Origin: an uncultured bacterium
GTDB taxonomy: Bacteria > Bacteroidota > Rhodothermia > Rhodothermales > Rubricoccaceae
DNA length: 64,000 bases
Assembly (NCBI GenBank): GCA_947493945.1
Contig: CANLSR010000002.1
Location: forward strand, 124,001 to 188,000
Reading direction: 5' to 3'
Within the stretch, counting starts at the first letter, position 1; every line of letters begins with the position of its first letter. Position numbers and translations under genes: made by a program. Below, one piece after another: positions 57,024-64,000 of this stretch. The notes under the pieces were generated by a model. The model ran no database searches. It was not told where the DNA came from and worked only from the letters and a program-made list of their open reading frames with translations.

Positions 57024-57689
57024 ATGACTCCCATCGGACCCACAAACATCGAGTTGGCCGAGGCCCTGGAGCAGATGGCCGAGGTGCTCGTCCGCCAGGG
57101 CGAGTCCAACCCGTACCGTATGCAGGCCTACCTCCAGGCCGCCGGCATGATCCGCGAGCACCCCGAGCCCGTGGCGCGCGTCTACGGCGACGGCGGCCGC
57201 GAGGCGCTGACGTCGCTGCCGGGCATCGGCGTGAGCCTGGCCCACCACATCGCCCAGTACGTCGAGACCGGGCGGATCGGGCTGCGCGACCGCCTGCTCC
57301 GCGCCGACGACCCGGCGGCCCTTCTGGCGACCGTCCCCGGCGTGGGCGAGCGGCTGGCCTCGCGGCTGGTGGTGGAGCTGGGCGTCGAGTCGCTGGCGGA
57401 GCTGGAGCGGGCCGCCCACGACGGCCGGTTGCAGGAGCTCGACGGCGTCGGCCCCCGGCGGACCGAGGCCATCCGGTTGCAGCTCAACTCCATCCTCAAC
57501 CGCTCGTCTCGCCGCCGCGCGCGCCGTCTGCGGCGCCAGGTAGCTCAGCTCGCCTCCGCCCAGCGCCGCGCCGAGGCCACGGCCGAGCAAGCGACCGAGG
57601 CCGCCGCCGAGCAGGGCGAGGTCCAGCCGGCCGATGACGCGCGCCCGGTCGCGACCATCTACTCGCTGTTCCCGCCCGCCGCGGCGTAG
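57024..57689 (+). CDS. Helix-hairpin-helix protein resembling the N-terminal part of PolX
   Basis: 221 residues. The N-terminal 8-kDa-like region (NIELAEALEQMAEVLVRQGESNPYRMQAYLQAAGMIREHPEPVARVY) and two HhH motifs match the first 150 residues of family X DNA polymerases. The motifs are LTSLPGIGVSLAHHIAQYVETG and LATVPGVGERLASRLVVELG, and a third, ELDGVGPRRTEAIRLQL, follows. The polymerase palm and the PHP nuclease domain of PolX are missing. Instead a basic Arg-rich helix (SSRRRARRLRRQVAQL) and an Ala/Glu tail follow. It is therefore likely to bind DNA without catalysing synthesis. It may have arisen as a truncated PolX. Confidence 0.85.
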   Translation: MTPIGPTNIELAEALEQMAEVLVRQGESNPYRMQAYLQAAGMIREHPEPVARVYGDGGREALTSLPGIGVSLAHHIAQYVETGRIGLRDRLLRADDPAALLATVPGVGERLASRLVVELGVESLAELERAAHDGRLQELDGVGPRRTEAIRLQLNSILNRSSRRRARRLRRQVAQLASAQRRAEATAEQATEAAAEQGEVQPADDARPVATIYSLFPPAAA

Positions 57690-57698
57690 ACGAGGCCG

Positions 57699-57721
57699 GC
57701 GCTGGCGGGCGTCGCCAGCGC
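57699..57721. repeat. GCTGGCGG-type palindrome between convergent genes
   Basis: GGCGCTGGCGGGCGTCGCCAGCGC in the 39-bp gap between two convergent stop codons. Confidence 0.7.
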
Positions 57722-57728
57722 GGCGGGG

Positions 57729-58784
57729 TCAGGCGCCGCGGCGCTCGGCGAACTCCAGGAACCGCAGGGCGAGCGCGCGGTCCAGGTCGGGCGTGTTGCC
57801 CCACGCGCGGTTGTTGCCGATCACGTCCAGCACGACGCCGGCCTCGACGGCCTGGAAGCACAGCGCCGTCGCCTCGTCCACCATCCGCCGCGCCCCTGTC
57901 GTGTCGCTCAGGCCCGGCGCCGCCTGCTCGAATGGGTAGGCCAGCCGCCACGACTCGTCGAACGGCATGTCGCGGGGCTGGATCAGCCGCAGCAGCGCCG
58001 TGCCCGTCGCCGAGGTGAACCGCTCGCCGGCCATCCGCCACTGGTCCACGATCGGCGGCAGCCACTGCCAGTGGCTAAAGCAGAAGCCGACCTCGGCGTT
58101 GGACAACCACTCGAAGTAGCGCGCCGTCAGCTGGTGCGACGAGCGGACTTCGACGTGGTAGGGCGCCTCCGGTACGGCGTCCAAGAACCGCGCCCACTCG
58201 CCCACGAACGCCTCCGAGGGCGGGCTGTCGGCCGCCCGCTCGTAGGGCTGCTCCAGGACGACGGCCGCCAGCTTGACGCCCAGCTTCTGCTGGGCCGGGA
58301 TCAGGAACCGCCGGGCAAACCCCTCGGCGTCCATAAAGTCCGGGTTGTCGACGTAGGCCCACCGCCCGTCCACCTTGCGGCGCAGGCGGCGGGCGACGAA
58401 CTGCTGGGGCGCCTTGAGCACGAACCGGGCGCTGGCGGGCGCGGCGTCGGCGTAGTGCTCCAGGCTGAACAGGCCGGGCGACGGCTTGCCGGTCTCCTCC
58501 AGCAGCGGCCGGTAGTAGGTGGAGTCGATCTCCAGCACGCCAAAGTGCTCGAAGTAGTCCTCGACGGAGGCCACCGGCAGCAGGCGCTCCTCGTAGGACT
58601 GCCCGCCGACGGACTTGCGCCGCGTCGTCACCTCGCCGGCCCACACGTCGCGCGGGTACACCTGGTCGATCCAGGCCGCGTAGCGGTCGCTGGCCGATCC
58701 GTAGTGGATCACCGGGTGGATGCGGCGGAGGTCGTAGCGCTCGGCCTCGGCCCGGCGCTCGTCAACGGGTCGGGGCGGGCTCAC
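57729..58784 (-). CDS. DUF72 (YecE-like) TIM-barrel protein
   Basis: 351 residues from a GTG overlapping the flippase stop (GTGA). DUF72 signatures: IHYGSASDRYAAWIDQVYPRD near the start, then VEDYFEHFGVLEIDSTYYRPL and FVLKAPQQFVARR, then VVLEQPY and HVEVRSSHQ, and the terminal VIGNNRAWGNTPDLDRALALRFLEF. It is longer than the common ~240-280 residues, mainly through a central insertion. The enzymatic activity of the family is unknown. It is the second gene of a pair with the flippase-like protein. Confidence 0.9.
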   Translation of the reverse strand: MSPPRPVDERRAEAERYDLRRIHPVIHYGSASDRYAAWIDQVYPRDVWAGEVTTRRKSVGGQSYEERLLPVASVEDYFEHFGVLEIDSTYYRPLLEETGKPSPGLFSLEHYADAAPASARFVLKAPQQFVARRLRRKVDGRWAYVDNPDFMDAEGFARRFLIPAQQKLGVKLAAVVLEQPYERAADSPPSEAFVGEWARFLDAVPEAPYHVEVRSSHQLTARYFEWLSNAEVGFCFSHWQWLPPIVDQWRMAGERFTSATGTALLRLIQPRDMPFDESWRLAYPFEQAAPGLSDTTGARRMVDEATALCFQAVEAGVVLDVIGNNRAWGNTPDLDRALALRFLEFAERRGA

Positions 58785-59890
58785 AGGGCGGTCTCGGCGT
58801 CAGGCTGATGGACGGGCGGCGGCGCGCTGGCGGTGTCGGCCGGCGGCGTCTCGCCGGCCAAAAGCGCGCGGATGGAGCTTCCGGCCACGAACAGGCCCAG
58901 CACCATCAGGCCGTAGTAGGCGAGCGCGCGCCACGCCAGGAGCGCCGGGCCGCCGTAGCCGTCGGGGAGTAGCGGGGCGAGGTAGAGCACGTAGAGCGCC
59001 TCGATGCCGCCCGAGCCGCCGGGCGTGGGCATCGCCAGCCCGGCGAGCCACATGCCGGCCGTGCGGAGCACGAACAGGACGTGGCGGAACTCGCGCCAGA
59101 AGCTCAGCGCCACGAAGAACACGACGCCGTAGCGCCCCGCCCAGTACGCCACGGTGTAGGCGGCGCCGGCCAGGTAGAACCCCAGCGGCTGGCCCTTCAG
59201 CACGGTCGACTGGCGGCGCAGCTTGCGCGTCTCGCGCTGGACGGGGCCCTCGAAGCGCCGGAACCAGCGGAACCGGACGATCCGGTTGGCCAGCCGCTCC
59301 AAAAGCTCCGGCCGGACGAGGGTCGCGTACGCGAAGAACGCGATGTAGCACAGCATCCCGCCCAGGTAGATCGCGATCGTCCCGATGCCCGCCGCGCCCA
59401 GGCCCAGCGGGAACACCGGCACCCAGATCGCCGACACGTAGAGGGCCACGATCAACGTCGCGAACCACAGCTGGTCCATCAGCATCGTGAACAGCATCAG
59501 CGCCGTCACCTGGCCGTAGGCCACGTCGTTCTCGCGCGCGATAAAGTAGGCCGCGAACGGCGCCCCGCCCATCGCCGACGGCGTCACGGCCGACATGAAG
59601 TCCCAGGTGAGCTGCGCCCTCAGCCCGCCCCGGACCGTCAGCAGGCCCCGGGAGACGTGGCGCAGCCTGAGCCCGCCCGCGACGACCTGGAGCGCCAGCG
59701 CGGCGACGGCGACGGCGAAGATCCCGGGCTCGAACGTGGACCGGACGGCCCGGAAGGCGCCGGGCTCGTACGTCAGCCACAGGATCAGGCCGATGGCGCC
59801 CAGGCTGAGCCCGACCGGGAGCAGCAGGTCGCGCTTGCGGACGCGGCGGGCGGGCGCCAGCGGGGGAGCGGGGGGAGCCGGGTCGGCCAT
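58781..59890 (-). CDS. Lysylphosphatidylglycerol synthase-type transmembrane protein (UPF0104)
   Basis: 369 residues from the ATG at 59890; upstream codons to 59989 are GC-rich filler beyond the promoter. About eight membrane helices and family features are visible: GGLRLRHVSRGLLTVRGGLRAQLTWDFMSAVTPSAMGGAPFAAYFIARENDVAYGQVTALML, and the C-terminal AMPTPGGSGGIEALYVLYL. Related proteins transport or flip lipids (MprF membrane domain), but the stand-alone family is uncharacterised. The promoter element ends just before the ATG, so the mRNA is probably leaderless. It is coupled to the DUF72 gene by a 4-base overlap. Confidence 0.9.
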   Translation of the reverse strand: MADPAPPAPPLAPARRVRKRDLLLPVGLSLGAIGLILWLTYEPGAFRAVRSTFEPGIFAVAVAALALQVVAGGLRLRHVSRGLLTVRGGLRAQLTWDFMSAVTPSAMGGAPFAAYFIARENDVAYGQVTALMLFTMLMDQLWFATLIVALYVSAIWVPVFPLGLGAAGIGTIAIYLGGMLCYIAFFAYATLVRPELLERLANRIVRFRWFRRFEGPVQRETRKLRRQSTVLKGQPLGFYLAGAAYTVAYWAGRYGVVFFVALSFWREFRHVLFVLRTAGMWLAGLAMPTPGGSGGIEALYVLYLAPLLPDGYGGPALLAWRALAYYGLMVLGLFVAGSSIRALLAGETPPADTASAPPPVHQPDAETAL

Positions 59891-59896
59891 GCGACG

Positions 59897-59905
59897 CCAA
59901 AGATA
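59897..59905 (-). promoter_or_regulatory. -7 promoter element of the flippase-like gene; leaderless
   Basis: TATCTTTGG on the minus strand, 6 nt before the ATG. It is one of the best motif matches in the window. Confidence 0.65.
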
Positions 59906-60073
59906 GCCGGGCCGGCCGGCCCGCTGGCGGCGCGCGGCGGCGGGCGCGGCGGGGGCGCGTCCGGCCGTGGCCGGGCGGCGGCTGAGCACGGGCCGCGGGC
60001 CCCCGGGCCCGGCTCTTCACGGAGAGATCCCCGAGGCGGCCGCTTCTGGTTGTCGGCGGCGCCCGGCGGCCGG

Positions 60074-60081
60074 TATCTTCG
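60074..60081 (+). promoter_or_regulatory. -7 promoter element of nuoJ
   Basis: TATCTTCG, 50 nt before the nuoJ ATG and the same octamer as at agcS. The rest of the 240-bp divergent gap holds no gene. Confidence 0.65.
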
Positions 60082-60131
60082 CGGCCTCTCAGGGCCGTCC
60101 CTCTGCCGCCCCGACGCTTCTCCCCCGACCC

Positions 60132-60728
60132 ATGCTGGAGCCGTTTCTCTTCTTCGTCTTCGCGGTGCTCTGCGTGGCGGGCTCGCTGGGCATGCTGCTC
60201 TCGCGGAGCCCCGTCGCGGGCGCGCTCTGGATGGTCCAGACGATGCTGTCCATCGCCTGCCTCTACCTCACCCTGAACGCCGGGTTCATCGGCGTCGTCC
60301 AGGTGCTGGTCTACGCCGGCGCCATCATGGTCCTGTTCCTGTTCGTGATCATGCTCCTCAACTTGGAGGACGTGCCGAAGCTGAGCGCGTTTAGCTGGAC
60401 CCGGGTCGCCGCGTTCGTCGGCGGCGTCTGCGTGCTGGCGCTCCTGCTCACCGTGATCGCCGGCCAGGCGGACCTGCTCCCCGACACCGACACGGTCGCC
60501 GTGGCCGTCGTCGAGACCCAGCCGCCGGCGGTGCTCGCCGAGCCCGACGGCGAGATCGTGGCCGTGGTCCCGGGCGAGGCCGTTGCCGTCCCCATCGACC
60601 CGACCTCGGTCGAGCGCATCGGCGTGGCCCTGCTCACGCGCCACGCCTTCTCGCTCGAGATCATCGGCGCGCTGTTGCTCGCGGCCACCATCGGCGCCGT
60701 GCTCCTCGCCAAAAAACGCTTCGTGTAG
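60132..60728 (+). CDS. nuoJ: NADH-quinone oxidoreductase subunit J
   Basis: 198 residues from the ATG at 60132 (MLEPFLFFVFAVLCVAGSLGMLL), the family's typical start. Five membrane helices are visible. Conserved landmarks are SRSPVAGALWMVQTMLSIACLYLTLNAGFIGVVQVLVYAGAIMVLFLFVIMLLN. A periplasmic loop (about 120-170) separates the last helix, which carries FSLEIIGALLLAATIGAVLLAKK. NuoJ is a membrane subunit next to the E-channel of complex I. It opens the nuoJKLM group in this window. Confidence 0.95.
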   Translation: MLEPFLFFVFAVLCVAGSLGMLLSRSPVAGALWMVQTMLSIACLYLTLNAGFIGVVQVLVYAGAIMVLFLFVIMLLNLEDVPKLSAFSWTRVAAFVGGVCVLALLLTVIAGQADLLPDTDTVAVAVVETQPPAVLAEPDGEIVAVVPGEAVAVPIDPTSVERIGVALLTRHAFSLEIIGALLLAATIGAVLLAKKRFV

Positions 60729-60732
60729 CCGG

Positions 60733-60788
60733 TTCATGGGTTCAGGGTTTGTAAAGACCTACACCCGAGCGAACCCGGAACCCTGAGC
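60733..60788. repeat. STRR-like intergenic inverted repeat
   Basis: GGTTCATGGGTTCAGGGTTTG and CGAACCCGGAACCCTGAGCC form an inverted repeat in the nuoJ-nuoK gap. Confidence 0.6.
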
Positions 60789-60826
60789 CGCAAGGCCGAC
60801 GCAGTCAACCCCAAACGGACAACCGA

Positions 60827-61126
60827 ATGGACATCACTTGGTACCTCTCGCTGAGCGCGGTGCTCTTCACCATCGGCGTGCTGGGCGTGCTCCTGCGCCG
60901 CAACGTGATCGTGATCATCCTGTCGGTGGAGCTGATGCTCAACGCCGTCAACCTGACGCTGGTGGCGTTTAGCCAGGCCTTCGGCGACGTCGACGGCCAG
61001 ATCCTGGTCTTTTTCGTGATGAGCGTGGCCGCGGCCGAGGCCGCCGTCGGGCTGGCCATCGTGATCGCCATGTTCCGCAACAAGCTGACGATCAACGTCG
61101 ACGAGATCCGCCTGTTTAGGGGATAG
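60827..61126 (+). CDS. nuoK: NADH-quinone oxidoreductase subunit K
   Basis: 99 residues with three membrane helices. The conserved acidic residues are in [15 protein letters not shown] (TM2, Glu in the proton path) and [17 protein letters not shown] (TM3, the AEAAxGLAI motif with its Glu). The N-terminus ([28 protein letters not shown]) is typical. NuoK is the smallest antiporter-like subunit of complex I and connects the Q site to NuoL/M/N. Between it and nuoL is a repeat-filled spacer. Confidence 0.96.
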   Translation: MDITWYLSLSAVLFTIGVLGVLLRRNVIVIILSVELMLNAVNLTLVAFSQAFGDVDGQILVFFVMSVAAAEAAVGLAIVIAMFRNKLTINVDEIRLFRG

Positions 61127-61201
61127 GGACGAGGGGTTGGGGATTGGGGGACGACCCCGCCCGGCGACCCCAACCCCCGACACCCAAACCCCACCCTCCA
61201 C
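61120..61201. repeat. STRR-like intergenic inverted repeat
   Basis: GAGGGGTTGGGGATTGGGGG and CCCCAACCCCCGACACCCAAACCCC form an inverted repeat between nuoK and nuoL, ending at the base before the nuoL ATG. Confidence 0.6.
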
Positions 61202-61202
61202 C

Positions 61203-63344
61203 ATGCAACTCCTCGTCCAGCTCATCCTGCTCCCGCCGCTGCTCGTCGCGGCCTTCAACGGGATGATGGGCCTGTTCGCGCCCGGCTACCGCAAGCAGGA
61301 GTGGGTGCTGGGCGGGCTGGCGCTGGCGGCCGTCGCCGTCCCGTTCGCCGTCACCGCCAGCTTGTTCTTCGGGTTCGTAGAGCCCGAGGTGGTCCGCTAC
61401 TTCACGTGGCTGGAGGCCGGCTCGCTGCGCGTCGACTTTGCCTACCGGATCGACCAGCTGTCGCTGTTGATGACGATGATCGTCACCGGCGTCGGCTCGC
61501 TCATCCACCTGTACTCGATCGGGTACATGAAGGGGGATCCTGGGTTCTGGCGCTTTTTCGCGTACCTGAACCTGTTCATCTTCGCGATGCTCAACCTGGT
61601 TCTGGCGGAGAGCCTGCCGGTGCTGTTCCTGGGCTGGGAGGGCGTGGGGCTGTGCTCGTACCTCTTGATCGGGTTCTGGTACACCGACCTCAAGAACTCG
61701 GCGGCGGCCAACAAGGCGTTCATCGTCAACCGGATCGGCGACTTCGCCTTCCTGCTGGCGATGTTCATCGTGTTCGACACCGTCACGAGCGCGCCGGGCT
61801 TCGCGGGCACGTTCGCGCTGGACTTCCAGACGCTGCTCGCGCCCGAGACGCTGGCGCTCTTTACCGGCGGGACGGGGTTCGCCGTCTGCCTGCTGCTGTT
61901 TATCGGCGCGACGGGCAAGAGCGCCCAGATCCCGCTGTTCGTCTGGCTCCCCGATGCGATGGCCGGCCCGACGCCCGTCTCGGCCCTGATCCACGCCGCG
62001 ACGATGGTGACCTCGGGGCTCTACCTCTTGGCCCGGCTCTCGCCGCTCGTGCTCCTGTCGCCCGACGCGATGGCCCTCATCGCCATCGTCGGCGCGGTGA
62101 CGGCCATCATGGCGGCGACGGTGGCGATCACCCAGAACGACATCAAAAAGGTCCTGGCCTACTCGACGGTGAGCCAGCTGGGCTACATGTTCCTGGCGGC
62201 CGGGGTGGGCGCGTTCTTCGTGGCCATCTTCCACGTCATGACCCACGCCTTTTTCAAGGCGTGCCTGTTCTTGGGCTCCGGGAGCGTGATCCACTCGATG
62301 CACGACGTGGAGCACAAGCTGGAGCACAAGGGGCTGATCCCGTCGCACCACGGGCCGGGGAGCCACGACACGCCGCTGGACTCGGAGGCGACCAACGACC
62401 CGTTCGCCGAGCAGCACACCGAGCGCGTCCGCGGCCACGCGATCCTGCCCTACGACGGCCCGTTCGACGCCCAGGACATGCGCACGATGGGCGGGCTCAA
62501 GCGCTACATGCCGTCCACGCGGTGGACCTTCCTGATCGCGACGCTCGCTATCGCCGGCATCCCCGGCCTGTCGGGCTTCTTCTCCAAGGACGAGATCCTG
62601 TTCAAGGCCTTCGAGTACGGCTACGACGGGCACCTCTTGGGCTACATCGTCTGGTTCATCGGCATCGTGACGGCGCTCCTGACGGCGATCTACATGACGC
62701 GCGCCTACCTCCTGACCTTCGAGGGCGAGCCGCGCTGGCCCGACGCCCTAGACACGCACCCGCACGAGAGCCCGTGGACGATGACCGTCCCGCTCTGGGT
62801 GCTGGCGGCGCTGAGCGTCGTGGCCGGCTTCCTGGGCCTGCCGCCGGTGATCGCCGAGGCGATGGGGACGGAGAGCTGGATCCACCACTGGCTGGGCACC
62901 GAGTTCGGCGGGCCGGTCGCCGAGCTGGCGCACGAGGTCGTGCCGTCGCACGGGGTCGAGTGGGGCCTGCTGGCCCTCGGTGCGGGCATCGCCATCGCCG
63001 GCGTCGTGATCGCCTGGTTCGGGTTCCGCTTTGGCGCGCGCGGGCCGGAGGCCGACCGCTCGCTCCGCAAGACGATGGGCGTGCTCTACCGGCCCGCCAG
63101 CCGCAAGTGGCTGTGGGACGAGGCCTACGACGCGGCCGTCGTCAAGCCGGTCGTCGAGGGCTCGCGCCGCGGGCTCGCCCCGTTCGACAAGAAGGGCATC
63201 GACGGCACCGTGATGGGCTTCGCCGGCGGCATCCGCCAGCTGGCCGGCCGGTTGCGCGGCGTCCAGACGGGCGTGGTCCAGACGTACGCGCTGGGCATCG
63301 TGGTGGGCGTGGTGGCGGTCGTCGCGCTGGTTCTCTTTCTGTGA
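61203..63344 (+). CDS. nuoL: NADH-quinone oxidoreductase subunit L
   Basis: 713 residues from the ATG at 61203 (MQLLVQLILLPPLLVAAFNG). The antiporter core is complete: LNLVLAESLPVLFLGWEGVGLCSYLLIGFWY holds the TM5 Glu, and AQIPLFVWLPDAMAGPTPVSALIHAATMVTSGLYLL holds the TM7/8 residues including HAATMV. A region of about 60 residues (350-415; KLEHKGLIPSHHGPGSHD to PYDGPFDAQDMRTMGG) is inserted before RYMPSTRWTFLIATLAIAGIPGLSGFFSKDEIL. The long C-terminal amphipathic helix HL follows in the last third (KWLWDEAYDAAVVKPVV). It pumps protons in complex I. The insertion is charged and probably forms an exposed loop. Confidence 0.96.
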   Translation: MQLLVQLILLPPLLVAAFNGMMGLFAPGYRKQEWVLGGLALAAVAVPFAVTASLFFGFVEPEVVRYFTWLEAGSLRVDFAYRIDQLSLLMTMIVTGVGSLIHLYSIGYMKGDPGFWRFFAYLNLFIFAMLNLVLAESLPVLFLGWEGVGLCSYLLIGFWYTDLKNSAAANKAFIVNRIGDFAFLLAMFIVFDTVTSAPGFAGTFALDFQTLLAPETLALFTGGTGFAVCLLLFIGATGKSAQIPLFVWLPDAMAGPTPVSALIHAATMVTSGLYLLARLSPLVLLSPDAMALIAIVGAVTAIMAATVAITQNDIKKVLAYSTVSQLGYMFLAAGVGAFFVAIFHVMTHAFFKACLFLGSGSVIHSMHDVEHKLEHKGLIPSHHGPGSHDTPLDSEATNDPFAEQHTERVRGHAILPYDGPFDAQDMRTMGGLKRYMPSTRWTFLIATLAIAGIPGLSGFFSKDEILFKAFEYGYDGHLLGYIVWFIGIVTALLTAIYMTRAYLLTFEGEPRWPDALDTHPHESPWTMTVPLWVLAALSVVAGFLGLPPVIAEAMGTESWIHHWLGTEFGGPVAELAHEVVPSHGVEWGLLALGAGIAIAGVVIAWFGFRFGARGPEADRSLRKTMGVLYRPASRKWLWDEAYDAAVVKPVVEGSRRGLAPFDKKGIDGTVMGFAGGIRQLAGRLRGVQTGVVQTYALGIVVGVVAVVALVLFL

Positions 63345-63376
63345 CCTGGGGCCACTCCCGATCCGAACGCACTTGC

Positions 63377-63402
63377 AGGCGCCACGCCGTGGCGCCTCTA
63401 CG
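63377..63402. repeat. CGTAGAGGCGCC-type hairpin between nuoL and nuoM
   Basis: AGGCGCCACGCCGTGGCGCCT followed by CTACG: a perfect nine-base-pair hairpin in the 69-bp nuoL-nuoM gap. It may influence mRNA processing of the operon. Confidence 0.65.
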
Positions 63403-63413
63403 AACGCTAATCC

Positions 63414-64000
63414 ATGGCTGACTTTTCCGGGCTCCTGTCGCTCGTCATCTTCCTGCCCGCCATCGGGGCGCTCGTGCTGCTGGCGCTGCCGTCGGCCGAC
63501 GCCATCCGGTGGACGGCGCTCGCGACGACGGCCGTCACGTTCGTGCTCTCGATCGGCTTGTGGCTCGGCTTCGACGCCGGCGTGTCGACCGCGCTCCAGC
63601 CCCAGCTCGCGACCCGGCTGCCGTGGTTCGGGCCGGCCATCGACATCTCGTACTACGTCGGCGTCGACGGGCTGAACCTGCTGCTCTTGCTCCTGACGAC
63701 GTTGTTGGGGCCGATCGTCGTGCTCTCGTCGTGGACCTACATCGGCAAGGCGCACAAGGGCTACTACGCGCTGCTGCTGCTGCTGGAGACCGGCGTGCTG
63801 GGCGTGTTCGCCTCCTTCGACGTCTTCCTGTTCTACATCTTCTTCGAGTTGACGCTGATCCCGATGGTGTTCATCATCGGGATCTGGGGCGGGGAGGACC
63901 GGATCTACGCCGCCATCAAGTTCGTGATCTACACGCTCGTGGGGTCGCTCTTGATGCTCGTCGGCGTGTTGTGGCTGGGGTTCGCGGCCGGCGACGCCGT
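63414..64000 (+). CDS. nuoM: NADH-quinone oxidoreductase subunit M (N-terminal part; cut by window end)
   Basis: The frame opens at the ATG at 63414 (MADFSGLLSLVIFLPAIGALVLLALP) and is open to the window end, giving about 195 of an expected ~500 residues. Conserved features present are IDISYYVGVDGLNLLLLLLTTLLGPIVVLSSW (the GVDGLN motif) and FASFDVFLFYIFFELTLIPMVFIIGIWGGEDRIYAAIKFVIYTLVGSLLMLVG, which contains the TM5 Glu of the proton channel (FFELTLIP). NuoM is the second antiporter-like subunit of complex I. nuoN is expected just beyond the window. Confidence 0.95.
   Translation, partial: MADFSGLLSLVIFLPAIGALVLLALPSADAIRWTALATTAVTFVLSIGLWLGFDAGVSTALQPQLATRLPWFGPAIDISYYVGVDGLNLLLLLLTTLLGPIVVLSSWTYIGKAHKGYYALLLLLETGVLGVFASFDVFLFYIFFELTLIPMVFIIGIWGGEDRIYAAIKFVIYTLVGSLLMLVGVLWLGFAAGDA

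Overview
The window looks like about 64 kb of chromosome from a very GC-rich member of the Rhodothermota/Bacteroidota branch (a Rubrivirga/Rubricoccus-like marine bacterium would fit; this is an inference). Three things point that way. Most genes have no visible Shine-Dalgarno sequence. A Bacteroidota-type -7 promoter element of the form TAnCTTnG lies just upstream of both tRNAs, rnpB and many CDS. The gene content also fits: a Nif3 protein next to a cysteine-free zinc-ribbon-family protein, a CNNM/CorC protein, sodium-coupled symporters, and a methylmalonyl-CoA epimerase.

Layout. 1-9.5 kb: a cut-off secreted protein, spmB/spmA, uvrC, an outer-membrane-like protein, an epimerase-hydrolase fusion, a cation efflux protein coupled to a CoA-disulfide-reductase-like flavoprotein, a NUDIX hydrolase and secG. 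9.7-10.1 kb: RNase P RNA on the minus strand with its own promoter and terminator. 10.2-20.6 kb: the zinc-ribbon-like/Nif3/MFS operon, tRNA-Arg(CCT), an unknown membrane protein, a lipase-like hydrolase, small proteins, a sodium:solute symporter and gamma-glutamyltransferase. 20.7-37.7 kb: a HAD phosphatase, purF, an SNF transporter operon, a class D beta-lactamase translationally coupled to a CNNM/CorC protein, ssb, mazG, a GMC oxidoreductase, Nfu-N, a holin-like/DUF883-like pair followed by adk, a polyprenyl synthase and HPr, then an M1 peptidase.

37.9-45.8 kb: an integrated element of about 7.8 kb at the 3' end of tRNA-Leu(CAG), bounded by 14-nt near-identical direct repeats. It carries a large serine recombinase, a 74-aa overlapping partner, a MerR-like protein, a MmeI-like single-chain restriction-modification enzyme, a lower-GC DnaJ/membrane/zinc protein and an HTH protein. 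Its most striking feature is that the attachment site lies inside the recombinase reading frame. In the integrated state the recombinase ends in a tail read from antisense tRNA. The in-frame alternative tail of 45 residues is stranded at the far end of the element, so integration appears to exchange the enzyme's C-terminus.

45.9-64 kb: a UvrD-like helicase, a GNAT protein, a methyltransferase whose start codon directly abuts eleven TTTCCGC heptamers, ftsE plus a lipoprotein, an alanine/glycine symporter, upp, an NhaC-type antiporter and a pseudouridine synthase in overlapping succession, YceH, a PolX-N-terminus-like HhH protein, a flippase-like protein with a DUF72 protein, and nuoJKLM (cut by the window end).

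Several families of short dispersed repeats fill the spaces between genes: GCTGGCGG palindromes, STRR-like inverted repeats made of GGGAT/GGGGA words, CGTAGAGGCGC hairpins, and GTCATCC...GGATGAC elements.
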